From: Agromyces hippuratus
GTDB taxonomy: Bacteria > Actinomycetota > Actinomycetes > Actinomycetales > Microbacteriaceae
Assembly: GCF_013410355.1 (NCBI RefSeq)
Contig: NZ_JACCFI010000001.1
Coordinates: forward strand, 2,108,001 to 2,172,000
Length of the DNA stretch: 64,000 nucleotides
Direction: 5' to 3'
Shown: positions 51,027-59,180 of the stretch, piece after piece
Numbering within the stretch: the first letter of the stretch is position 1
Layout: each line of letters opens with the position of its first letter
The notes under the pieces: generated by a model
Databases searched by the model: none
Seen by the model: the letters and a program-made list of their open reading frames with translations, nothing else
What the model was told of the DNA's origin: nothing
Program-made: the position numbers and the translations under genes

Positions 51027-53393
51027 ATGAAGCCAGATCGCCACGCCCGCACGATGCTGCCGATTCCAGACCGGCCGCCGCACGGCCTCACGACCTACGA
51101 CGCGAAGGATCCGGACACCTCGTATCCGCCCATCGAGCCGTTGATGCCACCGGACGGCGCACCGAACGTGCTCGTCATCCTGCTCGACGACGTCGGCTTC
51201 GGGGCGTCGAGCGCCTTCGGCGGGCCGTGCGCGACACCGAACGCCGAGCGGCTCGCCGCAGGCGGGCTGAAGTACAACCGCTTCCACACGACGGCGCTGT
51301 GCGCGCCGACGCGGCAGGCGATGCTGACCGGTCGCAACCACCACTCGGTCGGCATGGGCAGCATCACCGAGACGGCCACCTCTGCACCGGGTAACAGCTC
51401 ATTGCGTCCGAACACGAAGGCGCCGCTCGCGATGACGCTGAAGCTGAACGGCTACTCCACCGCGCAGTTCGGCAAGTGCCACGAGGTGCCCGTCTGGCAG
51501 TCCTCCCCGATGGGCCCGTTCGATGCATGGCCCTCGGCGGGCGGCGGCTTCGAGACCTTCTACGGCTTCATCGGCGGTGAGAACAACCAGTGGGAGCCGG
51601 CGCTCTACGAGGGCACGACGCCGGTCGAACCACCGGCCACCGCCGAGGAGGGCTACCACCTCACCGAAGACCTCGCCGATCACGCCGTGAGCTGGATCCG
51701 CACGCAGAAGGCGCTCATGCCCGACAAGCCGTTCTTCGTGTACTTCGCGCCGGGCGCGACGCACGCGCCGCACCACGTGCCGCCCGAGTGGCCCGAGAAG
51801 TACAAAGGCCGGTTCGCCGACGGGTGGGACGTCGAACGCGAGCGCACGCTCGCCCGCCAGAAGGAGCTCGGAGTGGTGCCCGAAGACACCGAGCTCACGC
51901 CGCGCAACCCGCTCATCACGGCCTGGGACGACATGCCCGACGAGCTGAAGCCCGTGCTCGAACGGCAGATGGAGGTCTACGCCGGATTCCTCGAGCACAC
52001 CGACCACCACGTCGGCCGGGTGATCGATGCGATCGACGACCTCGGCGTGCTCGAGAACACGCTGATCTACTACATCATCGGCGACAACGGGGCATCCGCT
52101 GAGGGCACCATGAACGGCGCCTTCAACGAGATGGCGAACTTCAACGGCATGGCGGCGATCGAGACGCCCGCGTTCATGCAGTCGAAGATGGACGAGTTCG
52201 GCTCGCCGAGCTCGTACAACCACTACTCCGTCGGCTGGGCGTGGGCGATGAACTCGCCGTTCCAGTGGACGAAGCAGGTCGCTTCGCACTGGGGCGGCAC
52301 CCGCAACGGCACCATCGTGCACTGGCCGAAGGGCATCGACGAGCAGGGCGGGCTGCGCACGCAGTTCACGCACTGCATCGACGTGGCGCCGACCATTCTC
52401 GAGGCCGCCGGCCTGCCGGAACCGACGACGGTGAACGGCGTGCTGCAGTCGCCGATGGAGGGCACGTCGATGCTCTACAGCTTCCGCGAACCCGATGCCC
52501 CGGAGCGACACGACCTGCAGTACTTCGAGATGTTCGGCAATCGCGGCGTCTACCACCGCGGGTGGAGCGCCGTCACGAAGCACAAGACACCGTGGCTCAT
52601 CGTGGACCCTGACGTCCATGCCTTCGACGACGACGTCTGGGAGCTCTACGACGGATCGGTCGACTTCAGCCAGGCACGGAATCTGGCACAGGAGCAGCCG
52701 GAGCGGCTCGCGCACCTCCAGCGGCTCTGGCTGATCGAGGCGACGAAGTACCACGTGCTGCCGATGGACGACCGCACGGGCGAGCGACTCAACGCCGAGC
52801 TGGCGGGTCGCCCGACCCTCATCCGCGGCAACAGCCAGCTGCTCTACCCGGGCATGGGCCGACTGTCGGAGAACAGCGTGGTGAGCATCAAGAACAAGTC
52901 GTTCTCGGTGACGGCAGAGGTCGAGGTCGCGGAGGGCGGCGCGAACGGCGTGATCATCGCCCAGGGCGGCCGTTTCGGCGGGTGGAGCCTCTACGCGTCA
53001 GACGGAGCAGCGAAGTTCGTCTACAACGTGCTCGGCATCCAGTCGTTCGCGACGGCGGCCGAGCGGCCGATTCCGGTCGGCACCCATCAGGTGCGCATGG
53101 AGTTCGCCTACGACGGAGGCGGCCTCGCGAAGGGAGGCGGAGTGACCCTCTACTACGACGGCGAGGCCGTCGGCACGGGGCGCGTCGACCTCACGCAGCC
53201 GATGATCTTCTCGGCCGATGAGACGACCGATGTCGGGTACGAATCGGGCACCACGGTCAGCCCCGACTACACACCGCAGTCGAGCCGCTTCACGGGGAAG
53301 GTCCACTGGGTTCAGATCGACGCAGGCGTCGACGACCATGACCACTTCATCGACCCCGAGGAGCGCCTGCGGATCGCGATGGCGCGCCAGTAG
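51027..53393 (+). CDS. Arylsulfatase-like sulfatase
   Basis: The 788-residue cytoplasmic protein (no signal peptide) has the alkaline phosphatase/sulfatase fold. DD in VLVILLDDVGFG (about 54-55) and the CAPTR site with Cys92 (to become formylglycine) are metal/catalytic elements; the His and Lys set follows in GYSTAQFGKCHEVP and HAPHHVPPEW, and DNG lies near 353. The site has Thr where Ser or Ala is usual at position four (CxPTR). A C-terminal beta-sandwich of about 170 residues follows. It should release sulfate from an organic sulfate ester. The maturase gene is not in the window. Confidence 0.9.
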   Translation: MKPDRHARTMLPIPDRPPHGLTTYDAKDPDTSYPPIEPLMPPDGAPNVLVILLDDVGFGASSAFGGPCATPNAERLAAGGLKYNRFHTTALCAPTRQAMLTGRNHHSVGMGSITETATSAPGNSSLRPNTKAPLAMTLKLNGYSTAQFGKCHEVPVWQSSPMGPFDAWPSAGGGFETFYGFIGGENNQWEPALYEGTTPVEPPATAEEGYHLTEDLADHAVSWIRTQKALMPDKPFFVYFAPGATHAPHHVPPEWPEKYKGRFADGWDVERERTLARQKELGVVPEDTELTPRNPLITAWDDMPDELKPVLERQMEVYAGFLEHTDHHVGRVIDAIDDLGVLENTLIYYIIGDNGASAEGTMNGAFNEMANFNGMAAIETPAFMQSKMDEFGSPSSYNHYSVGWAWAMNSPFQWTKQVASHWGGTRNGTIVHWPKGIDEQGGLRTQFTHCIDVAPTILEAAGLPEPTTVNGVLQSPMEGTSMLYSFREPDAPERHDLQYFEMFGNRGVYHRGWSAVTKHKTPWLIVDPDVHAFDDDVWELYDGSVDFSQARNLAQEQPERLAHLQRLWLIEATKYHVLPMDDRTGERLNAELAGRPTLIRGNSQLLYPGMGRLSENSVVSIKNKSFSVTAEVEVAEGGANGVIIAQGGRFGGWSLYASDGAAKFVYNVLGIQSFATAAERPIPVGTHQVRMEFAYDGGGLAKGGGVTLYYDGEAVGTGRVDLTQPMIFSADETTDVGYESGTTVSPDYTPQSSRFTGKVHWVQIDAGVDDHDHFIDPEERLRIAMARQ

Positions 53394-53394
53394 C

Positions 53395-53545
53395 GTCTGC
53401 TGGTCGAGCCTGTCGAGAGTGTCTGCGGGTCGAGCCTGTCGAGACCAGGGTTTCGACAGGCTCAACCCGCAGGACTCGAGTTCGGTTTCGACAGGCTCAA
53501 CCCGCAGGACTCGAGTTCGGTTTCGACAGGCTCACCCCACAGGGC
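53395..53545. repeat. Array of five dispersed-repeat units
   Basis: Two units point one way (53396-53420 and 53421-53449; core GGTCGAGCCTGTCGAGA) and three point the other (53450-53475, 53485-53510 and 53520-53543; core TTTCGACAGGCTCAACCC). The last three recur with a 35-bp period, spaced by TCGAGTTCG. The array fills the gap between the sulfatase and the hexapeptide-repeat gene, both of which end there. The nested inverted units can form several alternative hairpins and should terminate both transcripts. Confidence 0.9.
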
Positions 53546-53961
53546 TAGGCCGCAAGGCCGAGCCGGCGAAGGTCGTCGCCCGAGGCGCGGTACTCGTCGC
53601 CGTCGGCGATCGTGAGTTCGCGCGGCACGCGCGCGCCGTTCTGCACCTTGGCGTCGCGACCGATGCTCGCGTACGGGCCGACGACGGCGTTGCGTCCGAC
53701 GACGGCACGGCGCCCGATGTGCGCGTTGACGCCCACGACGGCGCGCTCGGCGACGATGGCGTCGCCTTCGACCCATCCACCCGGGCCGATCTGGGCGCCG
53801 CGCTGCACTTCGGCGCCCGAGTCGACATAGGCCGTCGGGTCGACGAACGCGGTCGGGTCGACCTTGGCCGTCGTGGCCACGAGGCCCCGGCCGTTCACGT
53901 GCTTCCGGTAGCGACGCAGGATCCCGGCTTCGTCCTCGAACTCGACGTAACTGATGCCCAC
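53545..53961 (-). CDS. Left-handed beta-helix (hexapeptide repeat) protein
   Basis: The 138-residue protein starts at GTG 53961, nine bases from a strong AAGGAGGAG. A 35-residue lead is followed by about eight hexapeptide turns (ATTAKVDPTAFVDPTAYVDSGAEVQRGAQIG, AVVGVNAHIGRRAVVGRNAVVG), giving a left-handed beta helix, as in acyltransferases and gamma-carbonic anhydrases. No catalytic His trio is obvious, so function is unknown. The stop codon abuts the repeat array. It is divergent from the ECF operon. Confidence 0.8.
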   Translation of the reverse strand: MGISYVEFEDEAGILRRYRKHVNGRGLVATTAKVDPTAFVDPTAYVDSGAEVQRGAQIGPGGWVEGDAIVAERAVVGVNAHIGRRAVVGRNAVVGPYASIGRDAKVQNGARVPRELTIADGDEYRASGDDLRRLGLAA

Positions 53962-54084
53962 GTTCTCCTCCTTCCGGGGTGGTGACTCCACACCCGAACA
54001 CTGGTACAACACTGGGGCTGACCGGGGAATTCCCGACGTCGACGACCTGGCCCGGCAACGCTCGCAGCAGCCCCGCAGCGCAGT

Positions 54085-54103
54085 GAAGGTTAGGCTTGCC
54101 TGA
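54085..54103 (+). promoter_or_regulatory. IdeR/DtxR-type iron box upstream of the ECF operon
   Basis: The 19 bases GAAGGTTAGGCTTGCCTGA match the DtxR/IdeR consensus TTAGGTTAGGCTAACCTAA at 14 of 19 positions, including the core AGGTTAGGCT and CCT. It is 61 bp before the ATPase ATG and probably overlaps the promoter, so the transporter should be repressed when iron is abundant. Confidence 0.7.
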
Positions 54104-54163
54104 GCACTACGGATGCCGCGTCGCGGGCCGTCCGACCACGACCGACCTCGCCCAGGCCCAGCC

Positions 54164-55954
54164 ATGCCCCCAGCTCCCCTGCTCGACCTCGACCGCGTGA
54201 GCATCCGCCACGAGGGCGCGGATGTCGCGACCCCCGTCGACGTCTCGTTCCAGGTCGCCCGCGGCGAGGTGGTGCTGATCCTCGGCCCGAGCGGGTGCGG
54301 CAAGTCGACGCTCACCCTCGCGCTCGACGGGCTCGTGCCGCACGCCGTGCCGGCGGCCCTCGAGGGCACCGTGCGCGTGGCCGGCCTCGACACGAGCGAG
54401 CACCCCGTCGGCGTGCTGAGCGAGCACGTCGCGATGGTGTTCCAGGACCCCGACGCGCAGATCGTCACCGGCACGGTGCTCGACGAGGTGTGCTTCGCTC
54501 CCGAGAACCAGCTCGTCGAGGCATCCGAGGTGCTCGAACGCGCCGAGCGCGCCCTGAAGCTCGTCGGCCTCTGGGACCGCCGCGCGGAGAACCCCGACAC
54601 GCTCTCGGGCGGCGGGCGCCAGCGCCTCGCGGTCGCCTGCGCGCTCGCGATGGCCGCCCCGGTGCTCGTGCTCGACGAACCGACGGCGAACCTCGACCCG
54701 GCGGGCATCGACGAGGTCTACGCGGTGCTGCGCGAACTCGCAAGCGTTCGCGACCACGCGGTGGTGCTCGTCGAGCACAACCTCGATGCGGCCGTCGACC
54801 TCGTCGACCGCGTCATCGTGCTCGACGCGACCGGACGTCTCGTGATCGACGGGCCCGCCCGCGAGGTGCTGCGCGAGCGAGCCGACGAACTCGTCACCCT
54901 CGGGGTCTGGCTGCCGGTCTCGACGCTCGCGGCGATGCGGCTGCGCGACGCCGGCGTCGTGCTCGACCCGCTCCCCCTCACGCCGGCCGAGCTGGCCGAG
55001 GCGCTCGACGCCCTGCCTTCGCTGCCCGCTCCGCTCAGCGAGTCGTCGCCCGTGCGCTCGACCGCGCTCTCGCCGCGGCCGACCCTCTCGATCGGCCCGG
55101 CGACCGGGTCGACCGGCGCGATCGCCGTCATCGGCGAGACGGCCATCCGCGCCCGCGACCTCTCGGTGCGCCGTGGCGGGCGCCGCGGCCCGATCGTCGT
55201 CGAGGGCGTCGACCTCGACGTGGCGGCCGGCGACTTCCTCGCGATCGTCGGCACGAACGGCGCGGGCAAGACCTCGCTGCTGCAGGCACTCGCCGGCGTG
55301 ATCCCCGCGCCCCGCGGCGCCGTCGACGTGCTCGGCGTCGACCCGGCACGATGCGCCGCTCGCGAGCGCGCCCGGCGCATCGGCTTCGTCTTCCAGAATC
55401 CCGAGCACCAGTTCATCGCCCCGACGGTGGCGGAGGAGCTCGCTCAGGGCCTGCACCTGCAGGGCGTCTCCGAGATCGACGCCGCCCCGCGGGTCGAGGC
55501 CATGCTGGCGCGGTTCGGCCTCGAGTCGCTGCGCGACCAGCATCCGTTCCTGCTCTCGGGCGGCCAGAAGCGACGCCTCTCGGTCGGCACGGCGCTCATC
55601 GCCGGCGCTCCGGTGCTCGCCCTCGACGAGCCGACGTTCGGTCAGGACCGGGCGCGCGCCTCCGAGCTGCTCGACATGCTGCGCGGCCTCAACGACGACG
55701 GCACCACCGTGCTCGTCGTCACCCACGACCTGCAGCTCGTCGCCGACTACGCGAGCCACATCGCCGTGATGGACAGCGGGCGCCTCCTCGGCATCGGCAC
55801 CACGGTCGAGGTGCTCGCCGGCCCGCTCGTCGAGCAGGCGGGCCTGCGCCACCCGCCGCTCGCCCGTGCCACCCGAGGTCTCGCGCGACATCCCGCCTGG
55901 CACTCGATCACCCGGATGTCGCAGCTGCCGGTCTCGTCGAAGGGCGCATCGTGA
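54164..55954 (+). CDS. ECF transporter ATPase with two fused ABC domains (EcfA1-EcfA2 type)
   Basis: The 596-residue protein has two ABC ATPase domains, as in YkoD. The first shows LILGPSGCGKSTLTLAL near residue 39, LSGGGRQRLAVACAL (LSGGQ variant) near 146 and VLVLDEPTANLDP near 167. The second shows AIVGTNGAGKTSLLQAL near 360, LSGGQKRRLSVGTAL near 465 and VLALDEPTFGQD near 485. It powers an energy-coupling-factor importer with the EcfT protein that overlaps its end. ATG 54164 starts the conserved domain; ATG 54113 is open but adds 17 basic residues. The iron box just upstream suggests an iron-related cargo. Confidence 0.88.
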   Translation: MPPAPLLDLDRVSIRHEGADVATPVDVSFQVARGEVVLILGPSGCGKSTLTLALDGLVPHAVPAALEGTVRVAGLDTSEHPVGVLSEHVAMVFQDPDAQIVTGTVLDEVCFAPENQLVEASEVLERAERALKLVGLWDRRAENPDTLSGGGRQRLAVACALAMAAPVLVLDEPTANLDPAGIDEVYAVLRELASVRDHAVVLVEHNLDAAVDLVDRVIVLDATGRLVIDGPAREVLRERADELVTLGVWLPVSTLAAMRLRDAGVVLDPLPLTPAELAEALDALPSLPAPLSESSPVRSTALSPRPTLSIGPATGSTGAIAVIGETAIRARDLSVRRGGRRGPIVVEGVDLDVAAGDFLAIVGTNGAGKTSLLQALAGVIPAPRGAVDVLGVDPARCAARERARRIGFVFQNPEHQFIAPTVAEELAQGLHLQGVSEIDAAPRVEAMLARFGLESLRDQHPFLLSGGQKRRLSVGTALIAGAPVLALDEPTFGQDRARASELLDMLRGLNDDGTTVLVVTHDLQLVADYASHIAVMDSGRLLGIGTTVEVLAGPLVEQAGLRHPPLARATRGLARHPAWHSITRMSQLPVSSKGAS

Positions 55955-56847
55955 TCGCGGCCGGCGAGGGCGGCGCCGCCACCCCCGAGGTGCCCATGAC
56001 GCCTGCCGACGGCACGGAGCCGCACGCGACATCCGCTGCCCTCGACCCCTTCGCCGAGCACCGCGCACAACGCCCCTCGCGGTTCCTGTACGCCCTGAAC
56101 CCGCTCGCGAAGCTGGCCGCCCCGCTGCCGGTCATGGTCATCGTCATGTTCAGCCGGGGCATCGCGCTGCCGCTCGCGTTCATCGTGTTCTCGGCGGCCG
56201 TGCTGCTCATCGGCGCCCGGCTCTCCGGCCGGGCGATCGCGGCGCTGCTCCTCGGCATCCCGATCGCCGCGCTCGTGCTCGGCGTCACCTTCGGCGTGTG
56301 GATCGACCCGTCGAGCGTGGCCGGCCTCCCCGCGGCATCCGTCACCCTCGTCTCGATCGGCGACTGGGACTTCACCCTCGCCGCCTACATCGTGGGCTTC
56401 GCGACGGGCCTCCGCATCCTCGCGATCCTGCTGCTCTCGCTCATCGCGGGCGTCACCTCGACCGGCACCGAGTTCGTGCGCTCGATGGTGCAGAACCTTC
56501 GCGTGCCGTACCGCCTCGGCTACACCGCCCTCGCGGCGCTGCGCTTCGTGCCGCGCTTCGGCCACGAGCTCGAGATCATCAGGGCCGCCCACCGAGTGCG
56601 GGGCACGGATGTCGGGCGCGGGCCGGTCGCGGCCGTGCGACGTGCGCTCGGCTACATCGTGCCGCTGCTCGCCTCGGCGATCCGGCACGCCGAGCGCGTC
56701 GCCCTCGCGATGGACGCACGCGCCTTCGGCGCGCACCGCACCCGCACCGAGCGGCACTTCTCGCCGTGGCGGTTGCGCGACACGGTGTTCGTGGCGTGCT
56801 TCCTCGCGGTGAGCATCGTCATCGCCGTGCTGACCTGGGCTCGCTGA
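55951..56847 (+). CDS. ECF transporter transmembrane protein EcfT (CbiQ family)
   Basis: The 298-residue protein has a 45-residue polar N-terminus and five to six helices. The two EcfT coupling motifs are visible as RAAHRVRGTD near 212 and AMDARAFGAH near 254, which touch the ATPases. The GTG start overlaps the ATPase stop (GTGA), so the two are translated together. An S component, which gives substrate specificity, is missing next to them; it may be elsewhere and share this module. The iron box upstream is the only hint of cargo. Confidence 0.87.
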   Translation: MIAAGEGGAATPEVPMTPADGTEPHATSAALDPFAEHRAQRPSRFLYALNPLAKLAAPLPVMVIVMFSRGIALPLAFIVFSAAVLLIGARLSGRAIAALLLGIPIAALVLGVTFGVWIDPSSVAGLPAASVTLVSIGDWDFTLAAYIVGFATGLRILAILLLSLIAGVTSTGTEFVRSMVQNLRVPYRLGYTALAALRFVPRFGHELEIIRAAHRVRGTDVGRGPVAAVRRALGYIVPLLASAIRHAERVALAMDARAFGAHRTRTERHFSPWRLRDTVFVACFLAVSIVIAVLTWAR

Positions 56848-57049
56848 GCGTCCAGATCCTCGCGCCGCAGCTCCGCCGCCCCGCCGCCGCTCCGCCGCCG
56901 CGCCGCCGCACCGCCGCCGCCGCGCCGGAGTACCCGATCTGCGATGGAGTGCGCCGCCAGTGGCCCGCACCCGGTACTCCCGCACCGATCGGGTACTCGG
57001 GCACATGTTCTGGGTGCGGGCAGCCCGGGGACGGTGAATGCGGAGACGA
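56848..57049. repeat. Low-complexity (CCG)n tract and 12-bp inverted repeat
   Basis: From 56863 to about 56927 the sequence is almost only CCG and CCGC repeats. A perfect inverted repeat GAGTACCCGATC (56928-56939) and GATCGGGTACTC (56987-56998) follows with a 47-nt loop. It lies behind ecfT and before the convergent FKBP gene. It could terminate the ecfT transcript; no gene is evident in it. Confidence 0.65.
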
Positions 57050-57083
57050 CGAAGGGCCGGACGGTCTCCCGTCCGGCCCTTCG
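57050..57083. terminator. Strong terminator of the FKBP gene
   Basis: A perfect 15-bp stem CGAAGGGCCGGACGG (57050-57064) and 57069-57083 with a TCTC loop lies 11 bp past the FKBP stop on the minus strand. Confidence 0.9.
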
Positions 57084-57093
57084 TTGCGAGCGG

Positions 57094-58059
57094 CTACTGC
57101 TGCGCGGCTTCGGTGCCCTCGATCTCCACGAGGAAGACGAGGGTCTGGCCGCCGAGCTGGTGCGCCGCGGCATCCGTGCCGTATGCGTACTCCGGCGGGA
57201 TCGTCACGATGAGCTTGGTGCCGACCTTCTGGCCGACGAGGGCTGCGCCGAAGCCCTTGATGACGCCGTCGGTCGTGAACGTCGACGGAGTGCCGCGGGT
57301 GTAGCTCTGGTCGAAGATCTCGCCGGTCGTCCAGCTGATGCCCTGGTACTGCACGGTGACGCTGTCGCCGGCCTTCACCACGTCGCCGTCGCCCTCTTCG
57401 AGCACCTTCATCTGCAGCTCGGTCGAGGGATCCGTGTCGGGCAGGGTGACCGTGGGCGGCTCACCCTCGGCGCCGAACTTCACCTCGGGCACGTTCTCGG
57501 TCCACTTGCCGGGCTTCAGCGCCTCCTGCACCTCGACGACGTCGATGACGATGACGACCGTCTCGCCGGCCGCGACGCCGATGCTCTCGTTGCCGGTGTC
57601 GCCGTAGAGCGTCGCAGCGGGCGCGACGGTCACGGTGCGCGAGCCGACGGGCACGCAGTCGATGCCCGCGAGGAACGACTCGAAGACCTGCTCGTCGCCG
57701 ACCTTGATCGTGGTCGGCTGCGAGAACAGCGTCTCACCGCTCGTGCCCGAGAATGCGGTGACGACGACGTTCATCGGGTCGCCGGACTGGGTCTCATCGC
57801 CGTCGCCCTCGATGGCGATGGTGCGCTCCAGTTCGTCGGACTCGAGCGGCGTGGTGAACGTGGCGGTCGGGGTTCCTGCGAACTCGCCCTCCACCTTCAC
57901 GCTGTCGCTGAGGTCCCCGGACGTGACATCCATGCACGCCGCCGCGGCGTCGGGCGTCTTCGTCGCTTCGGGCTCCGAGCCGGTGGCGCAACCGGCGAGG
58001 AGCAGGGCGGTCGCGGAGGCGAGCGCGAGGGGCGCGGCACGGCGCATGGCACGGTTCAT
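57094..58059 (-). CDS. FKBP-type peptidyl-prolyl isomerase lipoprotein
   Basis: The 321-residue protein has a lipoprotein signal with lipobox LLLAGC (Cys24). A degenerate FKBP-like half lies at about 50-190, and a canonical FKBP domain at about 225-315: VKAGDSVTVQYQGISWTTGEIFDQSYTRG, VIKGFGAALVGQKVGTKLIVTIPPEYAYG. It should help fold exported proteins at the outer face of the membrane. ATG 58059 is preferred; the Met at 58047 is an alternative. It is monocistronic. Confidence 0.9.
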   Translation of the reverse strand: MNRAMRRAAPLALASATALLLAGCATGSEPEATKTPDAAAACMDVTSGDLSDSVKVEGEFAGTPTATFTTPLESDELERTIAIEGDGDETQSGDPMNVVVTAFSGTSGETLFSQPTTIKVGDEQVFESFLAGIDCVPVGSRTVTVAPAATLYGDTGNESIGVAAGETVVIVIDVVEVQEALKPGKWTENVPEVKFGAEGEPPTVTLPDTDPSTELQMKVLEEGDGDVVKAGDSVTVQYQGISWTTGEIFDQSYTRGTPSTFTTDGVIKGFGAALVGQKVGTKLIVTIPPEYAYGTDAAAHQLGGQTLVFLVEIEGTEAAQQ

Positions 58060-58190
58060 GGGAGGACGACTCGATTCGATCAGGGGTGGAATGCCTCCAG
58101 TCTGCACCGTTCGGCTTTCGATTGCCTGAGTCCATGGTCACGGAATCCGCACGATCTGCGCGCGACCTCGCCACGCCGCATCACCGGCGA

Positions 58191-58273
58191 GCCGCCGGAA
58201 TCCGCGCCTTCGCGGCCTCAACACTCCAGCGCCACATCTCTGCCGGGCCGCCGGAATCCGCGCCTTCGCGGCC
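58191..58273. repeat. 27-bp direct repeat, two copies
   Basis: GCCGCCGGAATCCGCGCCTT plus the next seven bases (CGCGGCC) occurs at 58191-58217 and again at 58247-58273, 56 bp apart. It lies between the FKBP promoter and the methyltransferase start. It may be a duplicated regulatory segment or a copy of a short mobile sequence. Confidence 0.8.
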
Positions 58274-58294
58274 GATCAGGGCCACAATGGGCGG

Positions 58295-59110
58295 ATGGGG
58301 GACAAGTTGGGGGAACCTGATCTCGCTGGAGGATTCGCGGCTGCGGCCGCGGCATCCATCGAGCTCGACGATGCACTGTGGAATCCGATCTCGACGGCCG
58401 CGGTGGCGCGGGCGCACCCGCGGTTCGACGAGACCGTGCTCGACGCATGCTGCGGCGACGGGGCATCCGCTCTGCCGACCGCCGAGCTCGTGGGCCCCGG
58501 CGGTGTCGTCGACGCGGTCGACTTCGCCGAACCGCTCGTCGACGCGGCGCGCGAACGAGCGGGCGAGCGGATGCCGCAGCTCCGGCTGCACGTCGCCGAC
58601 GTCACGACGTGGGAGCCCACCGGGTACGACCTCGTGCAGTGCGTGCTCGGCGTCTTCCACTTCCCCGACCTCGATTCCGACACGCGTCACCTGATCGAAC
58701 GCGCACGGCCGGGCGGCCGGGTCGCGATCACGGTGTGGGCGCGTGGCGCGTTCGACCCGCTTCCCGAACTGCTCGCCGAGGCGCTGCCCGATGGCGGAGC
58801 GTCGCTCGATGCGGCGGTGCCTCGCGCGGCGGGTCTCGAGTCGATCGACACGGCGGGCAGTCTCGCGCAGTGGCTCACGGGGCTCGGCCTCGCGGGCGTG
58901 CGGGCGCACACCGTGCAACGACACCTCGATCTGACGCCCGAGCTGCTGTGGCTGCTCGTCGAGGGCACGGCGCTGCGCTTCATGCTCGGCGGCCTCGGCG
59001 CTCCCGCGGTCGAGAAGGTGCGCAAGCGCTACCTCGCGGCGGTCGAGGCGCGCGGCATGACCTCCGTCGACGTGACGACGCTCATCGCGATCGGTCGGCG
59101 GCCGGCGTAG
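58295..59110 (+). CDS. SAM-dependent class I methyltransferase
   Basis: The 271-residue protein has the Rossmann SAM site VLDACCGDGASALPTAELV near residue 48 (motif I, with CC for the usual glycines), VDFAEPLVDAARERA near 76, and VLGVFHFPDLDSDTRHLIERARPGGRVAITVWARG near 116-150. A helical end follows (LTPELLWLLVEGTALRFML). Methyl acceptor unknown. ATG 58295 is the plausible start. The 27-bp direct repeat sits just upstream. Confidence 0.88.
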   Translation: MGDKLGEPDLAGGFAAAAAASIELDDALWNPISTAAVARAHPRFDETVLDACCGDGASALPTAELVGPGGVVDAVDFAEPLVDAARERAGERMPQLRLHVADVTTWEPTGYDLVQCVLGVFHFPDLDSDTRHLIERARPGGRVAITVWARGAFDPLPELLAEALPDGGASLDAAVPRAAGLESIDTAGSLAQWLTGLGLAGVRAHTVQRHLDLTPELLWLLVEGTALRFMLGGLGAPAVEKVRKRYLAAVEARGMTSVDVTTLIAIGRRPA

Positions 59111-59143
59111 GCGTGCCGATCTCGAGGACGTCGGAATCACGTG

Positions 59144-59174
59144 TTGACCTTGACCCGAGGTCAGGGTGCACGCT
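59144..59174 (+). promoter_or_regulatory. MerR-type promoter with operator palindrome for the hydrolase-merR pair
   Basis: A -35-like TTGACC (59144-59149) and a -10-like CACGCT (59169-59174) are 19 bp apart, the long spacing of MerR-activated promoters. Between them is TGACCT-TGACCCG-AGGTCA (59145-59163), an inverted repeat. A start of transcription 7 bases after the -10 falls on the hydrolase ATG at 59181, so the mRNA would be leaderless. Confidence 0.6.
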
Positions 59175-59180
59175 GACGAC

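Noticed and set aside
53395..53545. CRISPR array
   Set aside because: Units occur in both orientations, spacers are identical and only about 9 bp, and no cas genes are present.
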